A stretch of DNA of 64,000 nt from Fimbriimonas ginsengisoli Gsoil 348 (GTDB lineage Bacteria > Armatimonadota > Fimbriimonadia > Fimbriimonadales > Fimbriimonadaceae): positions 62,001 to 126,000 of the forward strand of contig CAMCVK010000009.1 in NCBI GenBank assembly GCA_945881865.1, written 5' to 3'. This document shows, piece by piece, positions 24,892-34,269 of the stretch (positions within the stretch are counted from its first letter, which is position 1; the number at the start of each line of letters is the position of its first letter). Both the position numbers and the translations under genes were made by a program. The notes under the pieces are model-generated. The model was not told where the DNA came from. It searched no databases and worked only from the letters and a program-made list of their open reading frames with translations.

Positions 24892-26844
24892 TTACTGGCG
24901 CGTATCGGTGAGACCCGGCCAGGTGTCGGTTCGGAAAGGAACCGCCGGAAGCCCGTCGCCGTTCTCCAGATTGATCTCTGGGTTATCTGCCCATGCGTAT
25001 CGAACCGCCACCGGATTCGGGACGGCGGAGTTCTTCAGCACTACCGACGTGCCGACGATGGTGGCCTCGGCCCAGACGTATTTCCGGTCCGCGCCCGCAA
25101 TCTGGAAGAACTGCGGCGACTTGCCATCCCGCGAGCGAAGGCCCTTAGCGTGCTTGAACTGCACCTTCAGCGCCCCCGGCAACACCGTTAGCTTGCCGAA
25201 GCGCGGTCCGCTGTACTCGATCTTTTCCTCATGGACGCGGTTGAGGGCGATGAGCGCAAGCCGCCGACCGACTTCCTTCTTGTTGCGCGGGTGGATGTCC
25301 TGCGCCTCACCGATGTCAATGGCGGTCGCCATTCCGGCGTTCCGCAGTCTCAGCGTCATGTCCTGGGCTTCGCGAAGCTCGGCCCAATTGCTCTCGCTCG
25401 GTTGGCCCGGCCGGCCCATGAAGTTGGCCAACTGAACAAAGTAGAAGGGGAACTCACCCTGGCCAAACCGCTTGCGCCAATCGCGAATCATGTTCGCGAA
25501 GAGCGATCGGTACTGGAACGCGCGATCGGCGTTCGATTCGCCCTGGTACCAGATGGCGCCACGAATTCCGTACGGAACCAGCGGGGCAATCATGCCGTTG
25601 TAGAGGCTGGCCGGAGCCCACGGATTGCCGGGACCGAACGGCTCCTGCGGGATCTTGCTGAAGTCGGCAATACGCTCCGCCTTGTAGCTCCAGGTTCCGG
25701 CCAGCGGAATCTTCTTGCCTTGTCCGCCGATAGAGAGCTCGCGTGCCGAGGACATGAATCCGCCCGCGCCGCCCCAATCGTAGACTCGGACCGCAACCAG
25801 GTTCCTGCCGGGCTTGAGCACACTCGCCGGAACCGAATACTTGCGGGGGTAGGAGAAAAAGTTCGGGGTCTCTTCGCCGGTCTTTCCGACCAGTTTGCCG
25901 TTTACGTATGTGTGATCGAAGTCGTCAAGGGCGCCCAGCGAAAGCTCCATGTCGCCCGGAACAGACGAAAGGTCGAACTCAACTCGGAACCAGAACGCAC
26001 CGTTAGATGGCTTTCCGGGGCCTTCGATGGACCCGGTCGTCTGCGGAACGGCCACCTTTCGCCAGTCGCTGATGTTGTGCGTGGGAAGGGGCCAGCCTTT
26101 GGCTTCGCCTTCGTTTGCCTTGTCGCGTCGCTCTTCGTTATAGGCGGCAAGGGCTTTCTTATACTCCGCTTGGCGCAACGGGAAATCGTTCTTGAGGTTC
26201 TCCTCATAACCCGCGAGTCGAGTGGCGTAGCTGGGAGTCTTGCGCAGCATCTCCATGCTCGTCCAGCTTTCGGCGGGGGTTCCGCCCCATGAGGTGTGAA
26301 TGACGCCGACGGGAACCTTGGTTGATTGGGCGAGGAACTCTGCGAACCAGAAGCCCACGGCGGAGAATCCGCCAACGGTGTCGGCGTTTCCTTCGACCCA
26401 CCCGGCTCCGCGCACGTCCTCCAGGGGGTTTTCCACGCTGGTTTTAGTGACCGTGAACATGCGGATGTTCGGCTTGGCGATTCGCCGCGCTTCGTCGTAG
26501 TCGTTGGCATTGTTAGCCGACCATTCCATGTTCGACTGGCCGCTAGCAATCCAGACCTCGCCGAAGAGAACGTTTCGCGCGATGACGCTGCCGTTTAGCT
26601 TGAGCTCGTGCGGCCCGCCGGCTTCCTTTGCGGGAAACTTAACGATCCATCGGCCATCTTTACCGACCTTCGTCTTTCGCGACTCCTGGTCGAGCGCGAT
26701 CTCGACTTCGGTTCCTGGCGTTCCGGTTCCGAAAACGGGGACCGGCTTTTGGCGCTGAAGAATCGCGTTATCGGCAAAGAGCGCATTTGCCTTCACGGCG
26801 GGCGTTTGGGTGAGCTGCAGCATCGCGGCAACCAAGCATAACAT
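24892..26844 (-). CDS. Sialate O-acetylesterase-like SGNH hydrolase, paralogue 3
   Basis: A 650-residue exported esterase and first gene of the tandem triplet. The signal peptide is MLCLVAAMLQLTQTPA. Key blocks: VWIASGQSNMEWS (Ser nucleophile), GAIWYQGESNADR and EAQDIHPRNKKEVG (Asp/His). The insertion domain shows AFWFRVEFDLSSVPG and YDWGGAGGFMSS. It starts 22 bp after the glycerate kinase stop, so the kinase and the three esterases are likely one unit for glycan or sugar-acid use. Confidence 0.87.
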   Translation of the reverse strand: MLCLVAAMLQLTQTPAVKANALFADNAILQRQKPVPVFGTGTPGTEVEIALDQESRKTKVGKDGRWIVKFPAKEAGGPHELKLNGSVIARNVLFGEVWIASGQSNMEWSANNANDYDEARRIAKPNIRMFTVTKTSVENPLEDVRGAGWVEGNADTVGGFSAVGFWFAEFLAQSTKVPVGVIHTSWGGTPAESWTSMEMLRKTPSYATRLAGYEENLKNDFPLRQAEYKKALAAYNEERRDKANEGEAKGWPLPTHNISDWRKVAVPQTTGSIEGPGKPSNGAFWFRVEFDLSSVPGDMELSLGALDDFDHTYVNGKLVGKTGEETPNFFSYPRKYSVPASVLKPGRNLVAVRVYDWGGAGGFMSSARELSIGGQGKKIPLAGTWSYKAERIADFSKIPQEPFGPGNPWAPASLYNGMIAPLVPYGIRGAIWYQGESNADRAFQYRSLFANMIRDWRKRFGQGEFPFYFVQLANFMGRPGQPSESNWAELREAQDMTLRLRNAGMATAIDIGEAQDIHPRNKKEVGRRLALIALNRVHEEKIEYSGPRFGKLTVLPGALKVQFKHAKGLRSRDGKSPQFFQIAGADRKYVWAEATIVGTSVVLKNSAVPNPVAVRYAWADNPEINLENGDGLPAVPFRTDTWPGLTDTRQ

Positions 26845-26866
26845 GAACCGGTTGTACCCTTTACCG

Positions 26867-28009
26867 CTAAATCCTGAGGATCAGGAAGAGGTCGTTGACG
26901 TTGGTGCCGGTTGGACCGGTCCGGATGAGGGCGCCAGCGCGGTCCAGGAACGGGTAGCTGTCGTTGTTTGCCAGCGCTGCTCGGGCGGCTTCAATGCCGC
27001 CGCCGCGGCTTATGGTTTCGCCGGTGACGATCGCGCCGGCGGCGTCGGTCGGGCCGTCGCTTCCGTCTGTTCCGGCCGAAAGCACGGCGATTCCAGCTTG
27101 GTTCTGGATTTCGATTGCCGCCGCTAGAGCGGCTTCTTGGGCGCGGCCGCCCTTGCCGTCGCCAATGATGGTTACCGTGGGTTCGCCTCCGGCGATCGTG
27201 AGCGTGTCGGGTCGAGCGAGCTCGCGGTAGCCTGCGAACTGGTCTTTTGCTTCGCCTTGCATCGGTTCGGCGATTTGGCTGGGGATGCCTTGTGATGCGG
27301 TGGCGAACGCTTCGGCGGCCCGGAGGGCGCTCTGGTTGTTGCCGATGATCACGTGCGGGACGACGGCCTCGTCCGGAAAAAATGGGCCGGAACCGATGGT
27401 CGCCAATGGGTCGCCCATGACGTCCGATAGCACCACGACTAAAACGTTGGTGTGCCGGAAGGCGTCGGCCAACCCACCGGCTTTAATCCGGCTAACGGAT
27501 CGACGGTAGGCGTTGATCTGCCGGATGTCGGAGCCGTCGGCCAGCATCTGCTTCGTCTTGGCTTGCAGTTCGGTGAGCGAGACTCCCGGCATAAGGGCTT
27601 CCATGAGGGCAGACGCCCCCCCACTGAGGCAGAAGACCACGCTCTCGCCGCTGGGCGTCTCAGCGGCTCTGCGCAGCATCTCCTCGCCCGAAAGTAGGGA
27701 GGCCGCGGTCGGAACGGGATGACCTCCGAGGGATATCTCGACACCCGGCACTGGCGCGCTCGGCAGGTCGCGGTCGATGGCGAAGCCCGGAACTTGCAGC
27801 CGCTGGGTGAACCAGCCGACCATGGTTGCCGCCGCCTTTCCGGCCCCGAACACGAGCAGGCCGGTTGTTCGAGGTAACTCGAACTCGCCCATATTCACCG
27901 TATCTGGGGAGACTTGAACCTTATGGGCCAGCAAAGCTCCCGGTGCGACCGCCTCCAGAACGGAGGCGTAGGTCGCCCTCAGGAACGGCTCTAGTTCAGC
28001 AGGCCGCAA
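26867..28009 (-). CDS. Glycerate 2-kinase (MOFRL family)
   Basis: A 380-residue kinase converting D-glycerate to 2-phosphoglycerate. The N-terminal domain has VFGAGKAAATM and GHPVPTAASLLSGEEML, then the ATP region FCLSGGASALM. The C-terminal MOFRL domain shows IAGGEPTVTIIGDGKGGRAQEAAL and SAGTDGSDGPTDAAGAIV. The gene overlaps the upstream CE7 esterase by 19 bp. Glycerate is an end product of sugar-acid breakdown, which fits a catabolic operon. Confidence 0.92.
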   Translation of the reverse strand: MRPAELEPFLRATYASVLEAVAPGALLAHKVQVSPDTVNMGEFELPRTTGLLVFGAGKAAATMVGWFTQRLQVPGFAIDRDLPSAPVPGVEISLGGHPVPTAASLLSGEEMLRRAAETPSGESVVFCLSGGASALMEALMPGVSLTELQAKTKQMLADGSDIRQINAYRRSVSRIKAGGLADAFRHTNVLVVVLSDVMGDPLATIGSGPFFPDEAVVPHVIIGNNQSALRAAEAFATASQGIPSQIAEPMQGEAKDQFAGYRELARPDTLTIAGGEPTVTIIGDGKGGRAQEAALAAAIEIQNQAGIAVLSAGTDGSDGPTDAAGAIVTGETISRGGGIEAARAALANNDSYPFLDRAGALIRTGPTGTNVNDLFLILRI

Positions 28010-28962
28010 AGGAATTCAAAGGTTCGGTCGCCAAAGCCCGGTAGCCCTTCGTGGCCGAAATCGGGATAGATCATGACTTCCTTCACGCTTTCCAGCTTGT
28101 TGTAGGCCGCGAAGCACGTCGAGGGCGGCGTGACCGAGTCCATCAGCCCCAGAGCCATGAGCACCTCACCACGAACGCGCGGCGCCAAGTGCTGCACGTC
28201 AATGTAACCCAGCCGCTCGAAGATTGCCTCCTCGCGCTGGTGCAGCGGGTCGAAGAATCGGAAGTAGCGGCGAAGCTCAGCGTAGGCGGCGACGTCGAGG
28301 TCCATCTCCCACACGCGCTGGTAGTCGCAGAGGAACGGATGAATCGGAACTGCCCGCGCGATCCGTGGCTCCAAGGCGGCACAGGCGAGCGTGAGGCCTC
28401 CGCCCTGCGAGCCGCCGAACGCGCCAACACGGTTGTCATCGACTTCCGGCATCGCCATCACGATGCCCGCGAGCTGGGCGGTGTCGAGGAAGACGTTTCG
28501 GAAGTAAAGCGTTTCAGGGGTGGGGTCGCTCAGGCCGCGGATGATGTGGCCATCGAGAGTAGGCCCCAACGTCGAGACCGTGTCCTGCGAGCTTCCGCCC
28601 TGGCCGCGGCAGTCCATTGCCGCGACGGTGAATCCGGCCGCTACCCAGGAAAGGTAGGTTGCCCAGTCATCCGCACGCCAGCTGTAGCCATGGAAATGGA
28701 CCAAGCCGGGACCTGGCGCGGCGCTTGGCTGTTTCGGCTTGAGCAGTTTTGCGTGGACCCGCGATCCGCCGGTTCCGGTAAAGGTCATGTCGAAACAGTC
28801 GGCGATGGGCTGGGCGAAAGGAACCTCGACCAGCTCGATCGCCGGATCGATGGCCCGCATCTCGGCCAGCGAGGCGTCCCAGAAGGTATCAAAGTCCGCC
28901 GGCTTTGGGTTTCGCCCGGCGTACGCCCGAAGTTGATCGAGAGGAAGGTCTACCAGCGGCAT
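27991..28962 (-). CDS. Acetyl xylan esterase/cephalosporin-C deacetylase (CE7)
   Basis: A 323-residue alpha/beta hydrolase. The start MPLVDLPLDQLRAYAGRNPKP and FDTFWDASLAE are hallmark CE7 features. The nucleophile elbow is GGSQGGG, the RGQGGSS loop shapes the oxyanion region, and the late GLMDSVTPP and FGHEGLP give Asp and His. It has no signal peptide. It heads the glycerate-kinase/esterase group and starts 22 bp after livG, so read-through from the liv operon is possible. Confidence 0.92.
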   Translation of the reverse strand: MPLVDLPLDQLRAYAGRNPKPADFDTFWDASLAEMRAIDPAIELVEVPFAQPIADCFDMTFTGTGGSRVHAKLLKPKQPSAAPGPGLVHFHGYSWRADDWATYLSWVAAGFTVAAMDCRGQGGSSQDTVSTLGPTLDGHIIRGLSDPTPETLYFRNVFLDTAQLAGIVMAMPEVDDNRVGAFGGSQGGGLTLACAALEPRIARAVPIHPFLCDYQRVWEMDLDVAAYAELRRYFRFFDPLHQREEAIFERLGYIDVQHLAPRVRGEVLMALGLMDSVTPPSTCFAAYNKLESVKEVMIYPDFGHEGLPGFGDRTFEFLCGLLN

Positions 28963-28984
28963 CGCCCGCTAGTTTAGCCAAAGC

Positions 28985-29752
28985 CTAGGCCGGTTGTCCC
29001 AGGTACGCCGCAATCACTTTCGGGTCGTTTCGGATGGCGTCCGGCGGGCCGGAGGCGATTTCCGTGCCAGCGTCCAAAACAAGAATTCGCTCGCAGAGCG
29101 ACATCACGAACCGCATGTCGTGCTCGATCAGCAAGACCGTGAGCTGGAACTGATCGCGAATCCGCCGCACCATGACGTTGAGCTCTTCCTTTTCTTGCGG
29201 GTTCATTCCGGCGGCTGGCTCGTCCAGAAGCAGCAATTTAGGCTGGGTTGCCAACGCCCGGGCAATCTCCAGGCGACGCTGCATACCGTAGGAAAGGTCG
29301 GCGCTGCGGGCACTGGCCATGTCCGCCAGGTCGACAATCTTGAGTAGTTCCATCGCTTCGGCGCGCAACTTTTCGGTTTCGCGAATCTGCGCGGGGAGGT
29401 AGGCCATGGCCCCAAACAAGCCGGTTTTGTGCCGCAGAAATCCGCCGACCACCACATTCTCAATCACGGTTAGCGATTTGAAAAGCCGGATGTTTTGAAA
29501 CGTTCGGGCGATTCCGAGGTTGGCAATCTTGTTCGACGGAGTGCCGCCGATCAACTTTCCGTTGAACTCGATTTCGCCGGAGGTCGGCTTGTACACGCCG
29601 GTGATGATGTTGAAGCACGTCGTCTTCCCGGCGCCGTTTGGTCCAATGAGGCCGAAAAGGTCGCCCTGCTTTAGTTCGAACGAGACCTTGTTGACGGCAA
29701 CGAGGCCACCAAACTTGATCGTTGCCTCGGTGAGTTTGAGGCAGACGCTCAT
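28985..29752 (-). CDS. livG: Branched-chain amino acid ABC transporter, ATP-binding protein LivG
   Basis: A 255-residue ATPase. Walker A GPNGAGKTT, a Q-loop region, LivG-type signature equivalent (LSYGMQRRLEIARAL), Walker B LLLDEPAAGMNP and the H-loop VLLIEHDMRFV are present. The start KLTEATIKFGGLVAVNKVSFEL is typical of LivG rather than LivF. A LivF partner normally completes the importer, but none is found here. The ATG overlaps the livM stop. Confidence 0.93.
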   Translation of the reverse strand: MSVCLKLTEATIKFGGLVAVNKVSFELKQGDLFGLIGPNGAGKTTCFNIITGVYKPTSGEIEFNGKLIGGTPSNKIANLGIARTFQNIRLFKSLTVIENVVVGGFLRHKTGLFGAMAYLPAQIRETEKLRAEAMELLKIVDLADMASARSADLSYGMQRRLEIARALATQPKLLLLDEPAAGMNPQEKEELNVMVRRIRDQFQLTVLLIEHDMRFVMSLCERILVLDAGTEIASGPPDAIRNDPKVIAAYLGQPA

Positions 29753-30933
29753 GCCGTCACCTTCTTATCGGTATCGATTCGGAGGACCTTCCGGAGCCAC
29801 GCCCAGCTGAACTCGTGATGAGCGAAGATGCCCTGCGGCCTGAGCAGCATCAGGACGATGAGCGTCACGGCAAATACGACCATTCGCAGTTTTGCACCTT
29901 CAACGGGGACGCCCAAGGTAGGAAGTTTGCTCACTATCGGGCCCAAAACGAGGGCGATGACGACCGCTATCGCGAGGATCGCCAAATAGCGGAGGACGCG
30001 TTCCACCATTTTTCCGTGGAAGTTCGCGGCGATGTGCCGGAATCCGATCACCATGATGACGATGCCGATTCCCGTGGCCACCAAGTTTCCTAGAGGGAAG
30101 TTGGGCAGATCGCGCATCTTCTCCGGCAAGAAGAATAGGCCGATTGCGGCCAGAGTGGCCCCGGTGATGCTGCCGGTTCCGCCGAGGACCACCATCGTCA
30201 CGATGATGAAGCTGACGTCCATCGTGAACATCTTAGGGCTGACGAAGCCCTCGAAGTGAGCAAGCAATGCCCCCGCCGCGCCGGCGAACGCCGAACCCAA
30301 GAGGAAAGCGGTCACCTTGGTCCGAGTGACATTCACGCCCATGGCCGAGCTTGCGACTTCGTCTTCGCGAACGGCAAGAAACTGGAGGCCGTGCGCGGTT
30401 TTGAGTAGGTTTCGGCAGACGGCAATACACAGAATTGCGAGCAGCCATACCAGCCAGATCATCTCAAACCTTGGCGCGACCGAGAGCCCGTAAGCCCCGC
30501 CGATCGCCGGCTGGTTTTGCACAATGATGCGTATGATTTCGCCAAAACCAAGGGTGACGATGGCCAAATAGTCGCCCTTTAGGCGCAACGAAGGAAGGCC
30601 GACGATGAGTCCCGCGACGCTGGCCACAGCCGCCCCGGTCAGAAGCGACAGGATCATCCACAGTTCCGGCGGCAACTTTGCCCCGGCGTAAAACTTCATC
30701 GCGATGAAGCCGGCTGTGTACGCGCCAATTTGGTAGAACGCGGCGTGCCCCATGCTGAACTGGCCGGTGATTCCGTTGATCAGATTGAGGCTAACCGCAA
30801 GCGTCACGTATAGTCCGGCCAACACGATCAGTCGTTGCACGAAGTCGCTTTGTTGATCGGCAAGCAACTGAATGCCCGCGCAGAGAGCGAACGCCAGGAG
30901 AATGGAGCCGGTTCGGCCGAGCCAGAACTTCAA
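29749..30933 (-). CDS. livM: Branched-chain amino acid ABC transporter permease LivM
   Basis: A 394-residue permease with about 10 membrane segments. Family blocks: LINGITGQFSMGHAAFYQIGAY, VGLPSLRLKGDYLAIVTLGFGEIIRI, LLKTAHGLQFLAVREDEVASSAMGVN and MVVLGGTGSITGATLAA. The C-terminus continues through two extra hydrophobic segments (LRYLAILAIAVVIALVLG; LRMVVFAVTLIVLMLLRPQGIF) to a basic tail. ATGA overlaps with livH and livG. Confidence 0.93.
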   Translation of the reverse strand: MKFWLGRTGSILLAFALCAGIQLLADQQSDFVQRLIVLAGLYVTLAVSLNLINGITGQFSMGHAAFYQIGAYTAGFIAMKFYAGAKLPPELWMILSLLTGAAVASVAGLIVGLPSLRLKGDYLAIVTLGFGEIIRIIVQNQPAIGGAYGLSVAPRFEMIWLVWLLAILCIAVCRNLLKTAHGLQFLAVREDEVASSAMGVNVTRTKVTAFLLGSAFAGAAGALLAHFEGFVSPKMFTMDVSFIIVTMVVLGGTGSITGATLAAIGLFFLPEKMRDLPNFPLGNLVATGIGIVIMVIGFRHIAANFHGKMVERVLRYLAILAIAVVIALVLGPIVSKLPTLGVPVEGAKLRMVVFAVTLIVLMLLRPQGIFAHHEFSWAWLRKVLRIDTDKKVTA

Positions 30934-32108
30934 ACCTTTTCCACCTTATTCGAGCCGAGCAAGCCGCCCGGTTTGAAGAGCAGAACGATGATGAGGACGA
31001 TAAAAGCGATGGCGTCCCGGTAGCTGTCATAGCCGGCCCAAACGACAAGCGTTTCGGCAAGACCCATCAGGATGCCGCCCAAAACGGCGCCAGGAATGTT
31101 TCCGATTCCACCGAGGACTGCCGCGACGAACGCCTTCACGCCCGGGAGCATGCCAAAGAAGGTGTCAATTTTTGTGCCACTGAGGAATGTGGCGTTCATC
31201 ATAGCCCCGGCTCCGGCAAGCGCCGAGCCAATAAGGAAGGTGAACGTGATCGTGCTGTTGACGTTGATGCCCATCAACGACGCCGCGTCAAAATCGTGAG
31301 ATGCGGCACGCATGGCGCGGCCAGGTTTGGTGTGCATCACCAAAAAGTTGAGCAATGCCATGAGGACGACGGTCGTGACCAGCATGATCATTTGCCCTTT
31401 TGGCAAACGAATCGAGAGTCCGCTGGCCTCGGCTTTTCCTTCGGCGGTTCGGAGGTCGCGTTCGGCGTCCTGGGCGGCTTTCTTAAACGGCTGGCCGGCG
31501 GCACTTAACTGGAACGGCGATTCTTTCGTCCGCTCGAGATAGCCATCGAAGGCGGTTTTCGTTTCAATCTGCTTTGCCTCAAGTTGCTTTGCGGCGGCAA
31601 CAAGCGTGCCATCTACCGGACGAAGCGGGATCGTGATGTTGTCCTGATATGGGTTCACCTTGGCGTCGATGTTGGGTGCCGGGCTACTAGGGAGGAACAA
31701 CTGGCCGCCGTATTGAAGCAACAACGAAACGCCGATCGCGGTGATGAGCGACGCGATGCGCGGCTGGTTCCGCATGGGCCGGTAGGCAAACCGCTCAATC
31801 AAGACTCCGAGTAAGCCGCAGAGCGTCATCGACGCCAAAAGCATGATCAGAAGGTTGATGGGGTTCGACCCGCTCATCGCGTTGTTGGGCGTGTAACCCA
31901 AACCCCACGACGCAAAGAGGGCCGCATAGGCACCGATCATGAAAACTTCACCGTGGGCGAAGTTGATCAACTTCAGAACCCCGTACACCATCGTGTAGCC
32001 GAGGGCTATCAGCGCGTAGATGCTGCCGAGCAGAATGCCGTTCACGAGCTGTTGCGGCAGGGTGGATAACTCCAGCCCTGCCACAGAATGCAGAAGACCG
32101 CCGTACAA
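30930..32108 (-). CDS. livH: Branched-chain amino acid ABC transporter permease LivH, with a charged insertion
   Basis: A 392-residue permease, about 90 longer than usual. LVNGILLGSIYALIALGYTMVYGVLKLINFAHG and the late ALAGAGAMM and FLGGIGNIPGAVLGGI blocks are standard. Residues about 165-235 (31403-31616) form a hydrophilic, Lys/Glu/Ala-rich helical insertion (KQLEAKQIETKT, AAQDAERDLRTAEGKAEAS) between membrane segments. The gene starts 6 bp after livK. The insertion resembles a coiled coil and is in the position of an extracytoplasmic or cytoplasmic loop. Confidence 0.92.
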   Translation of the reverse strand: MYGGLLHSVAGLELSTLPQQLVNGILLGSIYALIALGYTMVYGVLKLINFAHGEVFMIGAYAALFASWGLGYTPNNAMSGSNPINLLIMLLASMTLCGLLGVLIERFAYRPMRNQPRIASLITAIGVSLLLQYGGQLFLPSSPAPNIDAKVNPYQDNITIPLRPVDGTLVAAAKQLEAKQIETKTAFDGYLERTKESPFQLSAAGQPFKKAAQDAERDLRTAEGKAEASGLSIRLPKGQMIMLVTTVVLMALLNFLVMHTKPGRAMRAASHDFDAASLMGINVNSTITFTFLIGSALAGAGAMMNATFLSGTKIDTFFGMLPGVKAFVAAVLGGIGNIPGAVLGGILMGLAETLVVWAGYDSYRDAIAFIVLIIVLLFKPGGLLGSNKVEKV

Positions 32109-32114
32109 AACGGG

Positions 32115-33386
32115 TTACTTAACCTCGTCCGCTTCGTACGCTTTACGGAAGACCTGGAAGCCGTCCTTCTCAGATCGAACCTCAACTACCAACGCGCGCT
32201 TCTTCGGGTTACCGTTCGCGCCCTTAAGGGTGATGTTCCCAGAAACGCCGGCAAAGTTCTCCGTCTCGTTGATGGCCGCAATGAGTGCCTTCGAATCGAG
32301 GCTAGCGGCTCGCTTCAGGCCGTCCAGCATGAGTTTGGTAGCGTCGTAGCCAAGTGCCGCCATCGTCGTTCCCGGCTCCTTTCCGCCATGAGACTTCTTC
32401 CAAGCCTCTAGGAACTGCTTCACTTCCGGTCGATCTTCGCGGTTGTTATAGTGGTTACAGAAGAAGCTGCCTAGGATCGCGTCGCCGCCGCTCACGAGTA
32501 GCTGCGGGCTGTCCCAGCCATCACCACCCATCAACTTAACGTCCTTCATACCGGCTTGGCGAACCTGCTGAGCAATCGCTCCGACCTCGGTGAAGTAACC
32601 GGAGAGGAAGAGGCCGTCTGGCTTCTTCGCGCTGAGCTCCGTGATCTGGCCGTTGAACTGCGTCTGGCCGCTCTCGTAGAACGCCTCGCCAACGATCTCA
32701 CCGCCGAGCGCCTTAAACTTATCGCTGAACGACTTGCTGAGGCCCTGCGAGTACGGCTGCTGGTTGTCCGTCATCACACCGACTTTTCGAAGACCGAGCT
32801 CATCGAACGCGAACTTCGCCATGACCGGACCCTGGAAGTCGTCGGTGTAGCAAACGCGCGTGACGTTCGTTCCTTCGTCCGAGAGGGTCGTCTTCGTTGC
32901 TCCGATTGCGACAACCGGGATTGCTTTCTGGAATGCCGACTTCGCAATCTGGATCGTGTGGCCGCTGGCGACCTCACCGACGATGCCGATGACGCCGTCG
33001 GAAATCAGCTTCTCCGCCGCGGATTTCGCCTGCTCGGCTTTCGAAGCCGAGTCGCCAACGAGCAACTCAACCTTCTTTCCGTTTAGGCCACCGGCCGCGT
33101 TGAACTCTTCAACTGCCATCTTGCCGCCTTCGATGCTGTCTTCGCCCCATGGCTTCTGGTCGCCGGATAGGCTGCCCACGATGCCAATCTTGATCGTGTC
33201 GCCTTCGGCCTTGACGCCTTCACCGGATGGCTCGGGTCGAAGTGCCGCCGTGCCGCCTCCTGCGGCATCGGTCGCGGATGGCGTTTCGCCCGGCTTGTCC
33301 TTGGCGGTTTCGCCACCGGTGCATCCGACGGCGGTGATGCCGAGAACGGTTGCCAGCAGTGCGGCCGAGAAAAGAGATCGATTCAT
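32115..33386 (-). CDS. livK: Branched-chain amino acid ABC transporter substrate-binding lipoprotein
   Basis: About 423 residues. The N-terminus MNRSLFSAALLATVLGITAVGC is a lipoprotein signal peptide ending in VGC, followed by a low-complexity linker (Gly/Ala/Pro/Glu). The type I periplasmic binding fold runs from IKIGIVGSLSGDQKPWGEDSIEGGKMA to the C-terminus with VGDSASKAEQAK and TDNQQPYSQG. The open frame reaches 33446, but the ATG at 33386 places the signal peptide correctly. It heads the liv operon. Confidence 0.92.
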   Translation of the reverse strand: MNRSLFSAALLATVLGITAVGCTGGETAKDKPGETPSATDAAGGGTAALRPEPSGEGVKAEGDTIKIGIVGSLSGDQKPWGEDSIEGGKMAVEEFNAAGGLNGKKVELLVGDSASKAEQAKSAAEKLISDGVIGIVGEVASGHTIQIAKSAFQKAIPVVAIGATKTTLSDEGTNVTRVCYTDDFQGPVMAKFAFDELGLRKVGVMTDNQQPYSQGLSKSFSDKFKALGGEIVGEAFYESGQTQFNGQITELSAKKPDGLFLSGYFTEVGAIAQQVRQAGMKDVKLMGGDGWDSPQLLVSGGDAILGSFFCNHYNNREDRPEVKQFLEAWKKSHGGKEPGTTMAALGYDATKLMLDGLKRAASLDSKALIAAINETENFAGVSGNITLKGANGNPKKRALVVEVRSEKDGFQVFRKAYEADEVK

Positions 33387-33551
33387 CGGAATGAAGCGAA
33401 GGTTCTGTACAAATCGATTTTGGATCATGCGGTTCGGATCTCCCACCCTACACAGTAATTGCCCCCGTTGGAACGCAGGGCTTTACCGGTTTGGCCGTAG
33501 TATACAAAACCGTTCGCAAAAAACCACGTAACGGTACAATTCCCCATCGGA

Positions 33552-34238
33552 ATGGCGACGGAAACCCTTGTCTTCGAAGCCAAAGAAGCTTTGCGGGCTC
33601 GCGAATATGCAAAGTCCCTCCCCCTCTGGGACGCCGCGATTGAGGAAGATCCAAAGAACGCCCAGTTGTGGATGTATCGCGGCATCTGCCTAGCGCACAT
33701 GGGCCGACGACGCGACGCGACCGACAGCCTGGCAAATGCGGCCGAACTGGAACCGACAAACCCGCAAATCCTGGCGAACCTTGCCGTCCACCAATATGAA
33801 ACTGGCCTGAGAAAGGAAGCCCGCGTTTCGGCGCTCGCCGCTCTGCAGTACGACCCAAACGACGCCCAGGCGAGGGAAGTTATAGCTCGGACGGACGACA
33901 GTGCACTGGTCACCACTCCGGCCCAAAAGGAACCGCAGTGGTCTCAGCTCGGCATTGCCTTCATCGTTTTTGGTTTCGCGGTCACCGTCTTGAATCTTGC
34001 TCGGCCACCGGTGACGTTTCCGACGGCTCAGAACCCGTCGGTTCCCAAGGGGGATGTCACGTCCTTCATCCAAATTTTCCTTTGGGCTTGTGCTGGATTA
34101 GGGTGCGGCTGGTGGATGCTCGTGGACATGATTCATCGCAAGGCTCGCTTCGCCTGGATCGTCCCGCAACTCATTTTCTGCGCTTGCGGAGTCCCGGCGG
34201 CACCGATGCTCATCTATTTCGTGATCGGACGGAAGTAA
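33552..34238 (+). CDS. TPR protein with C-terminal membrane segments
   Basis: A 228-residue protein. Residues 1-115 hold about three tetratricopeptide repeats (LREYAKSLPLWDAAIEEDPKNAQLW style; ATDSLANAAELEPTNP; EARVSALAALQYDPND). Residues 130-228 contain three hydrophobic segments (LGIAFIVFGFAVTVLNL, FIQIFLWACAGLGCGWWML, WIVPQLIFCACGVPAAPMLIYFVI). TACAAT lies 11 nt before the ATG. Function is unknown; it may anchor a complex at the inner membrane. It is 31 bp upstream of an exported protease-like gene. Confidence 0.7.
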   Translation: MATETLVFEAKEALRAREYAKSLPLWDAAIEEDPKNAQLWMYRGICLAHMGRRRDATDSLANAAELEPTNPQILANLAVHQYETGLRKEARVSALAALQYDPNDAQAREVIARTDDSALVTTPAQKEPQWSQLGIAFIVFGFAVTVLNLARPPVTFPTAQNPSVPKGDVTSFIQIFLWACAGLGCGWWMLVDMIHRKARFAWIVPQLIFCACGVPAAPMLIYFVIGRK

Positions 34239-34269
34239 GGCGAAACGTTTTTCCGTTTTCGGCGTCATC

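Noticed and set aside
25231-26292. Long open frame (353 codons) on the plus strand opposite sialate esterase paralogue 3
   Set aside because: Antisense shadow of a clear SGNH esterase; no motifs and biased composition.
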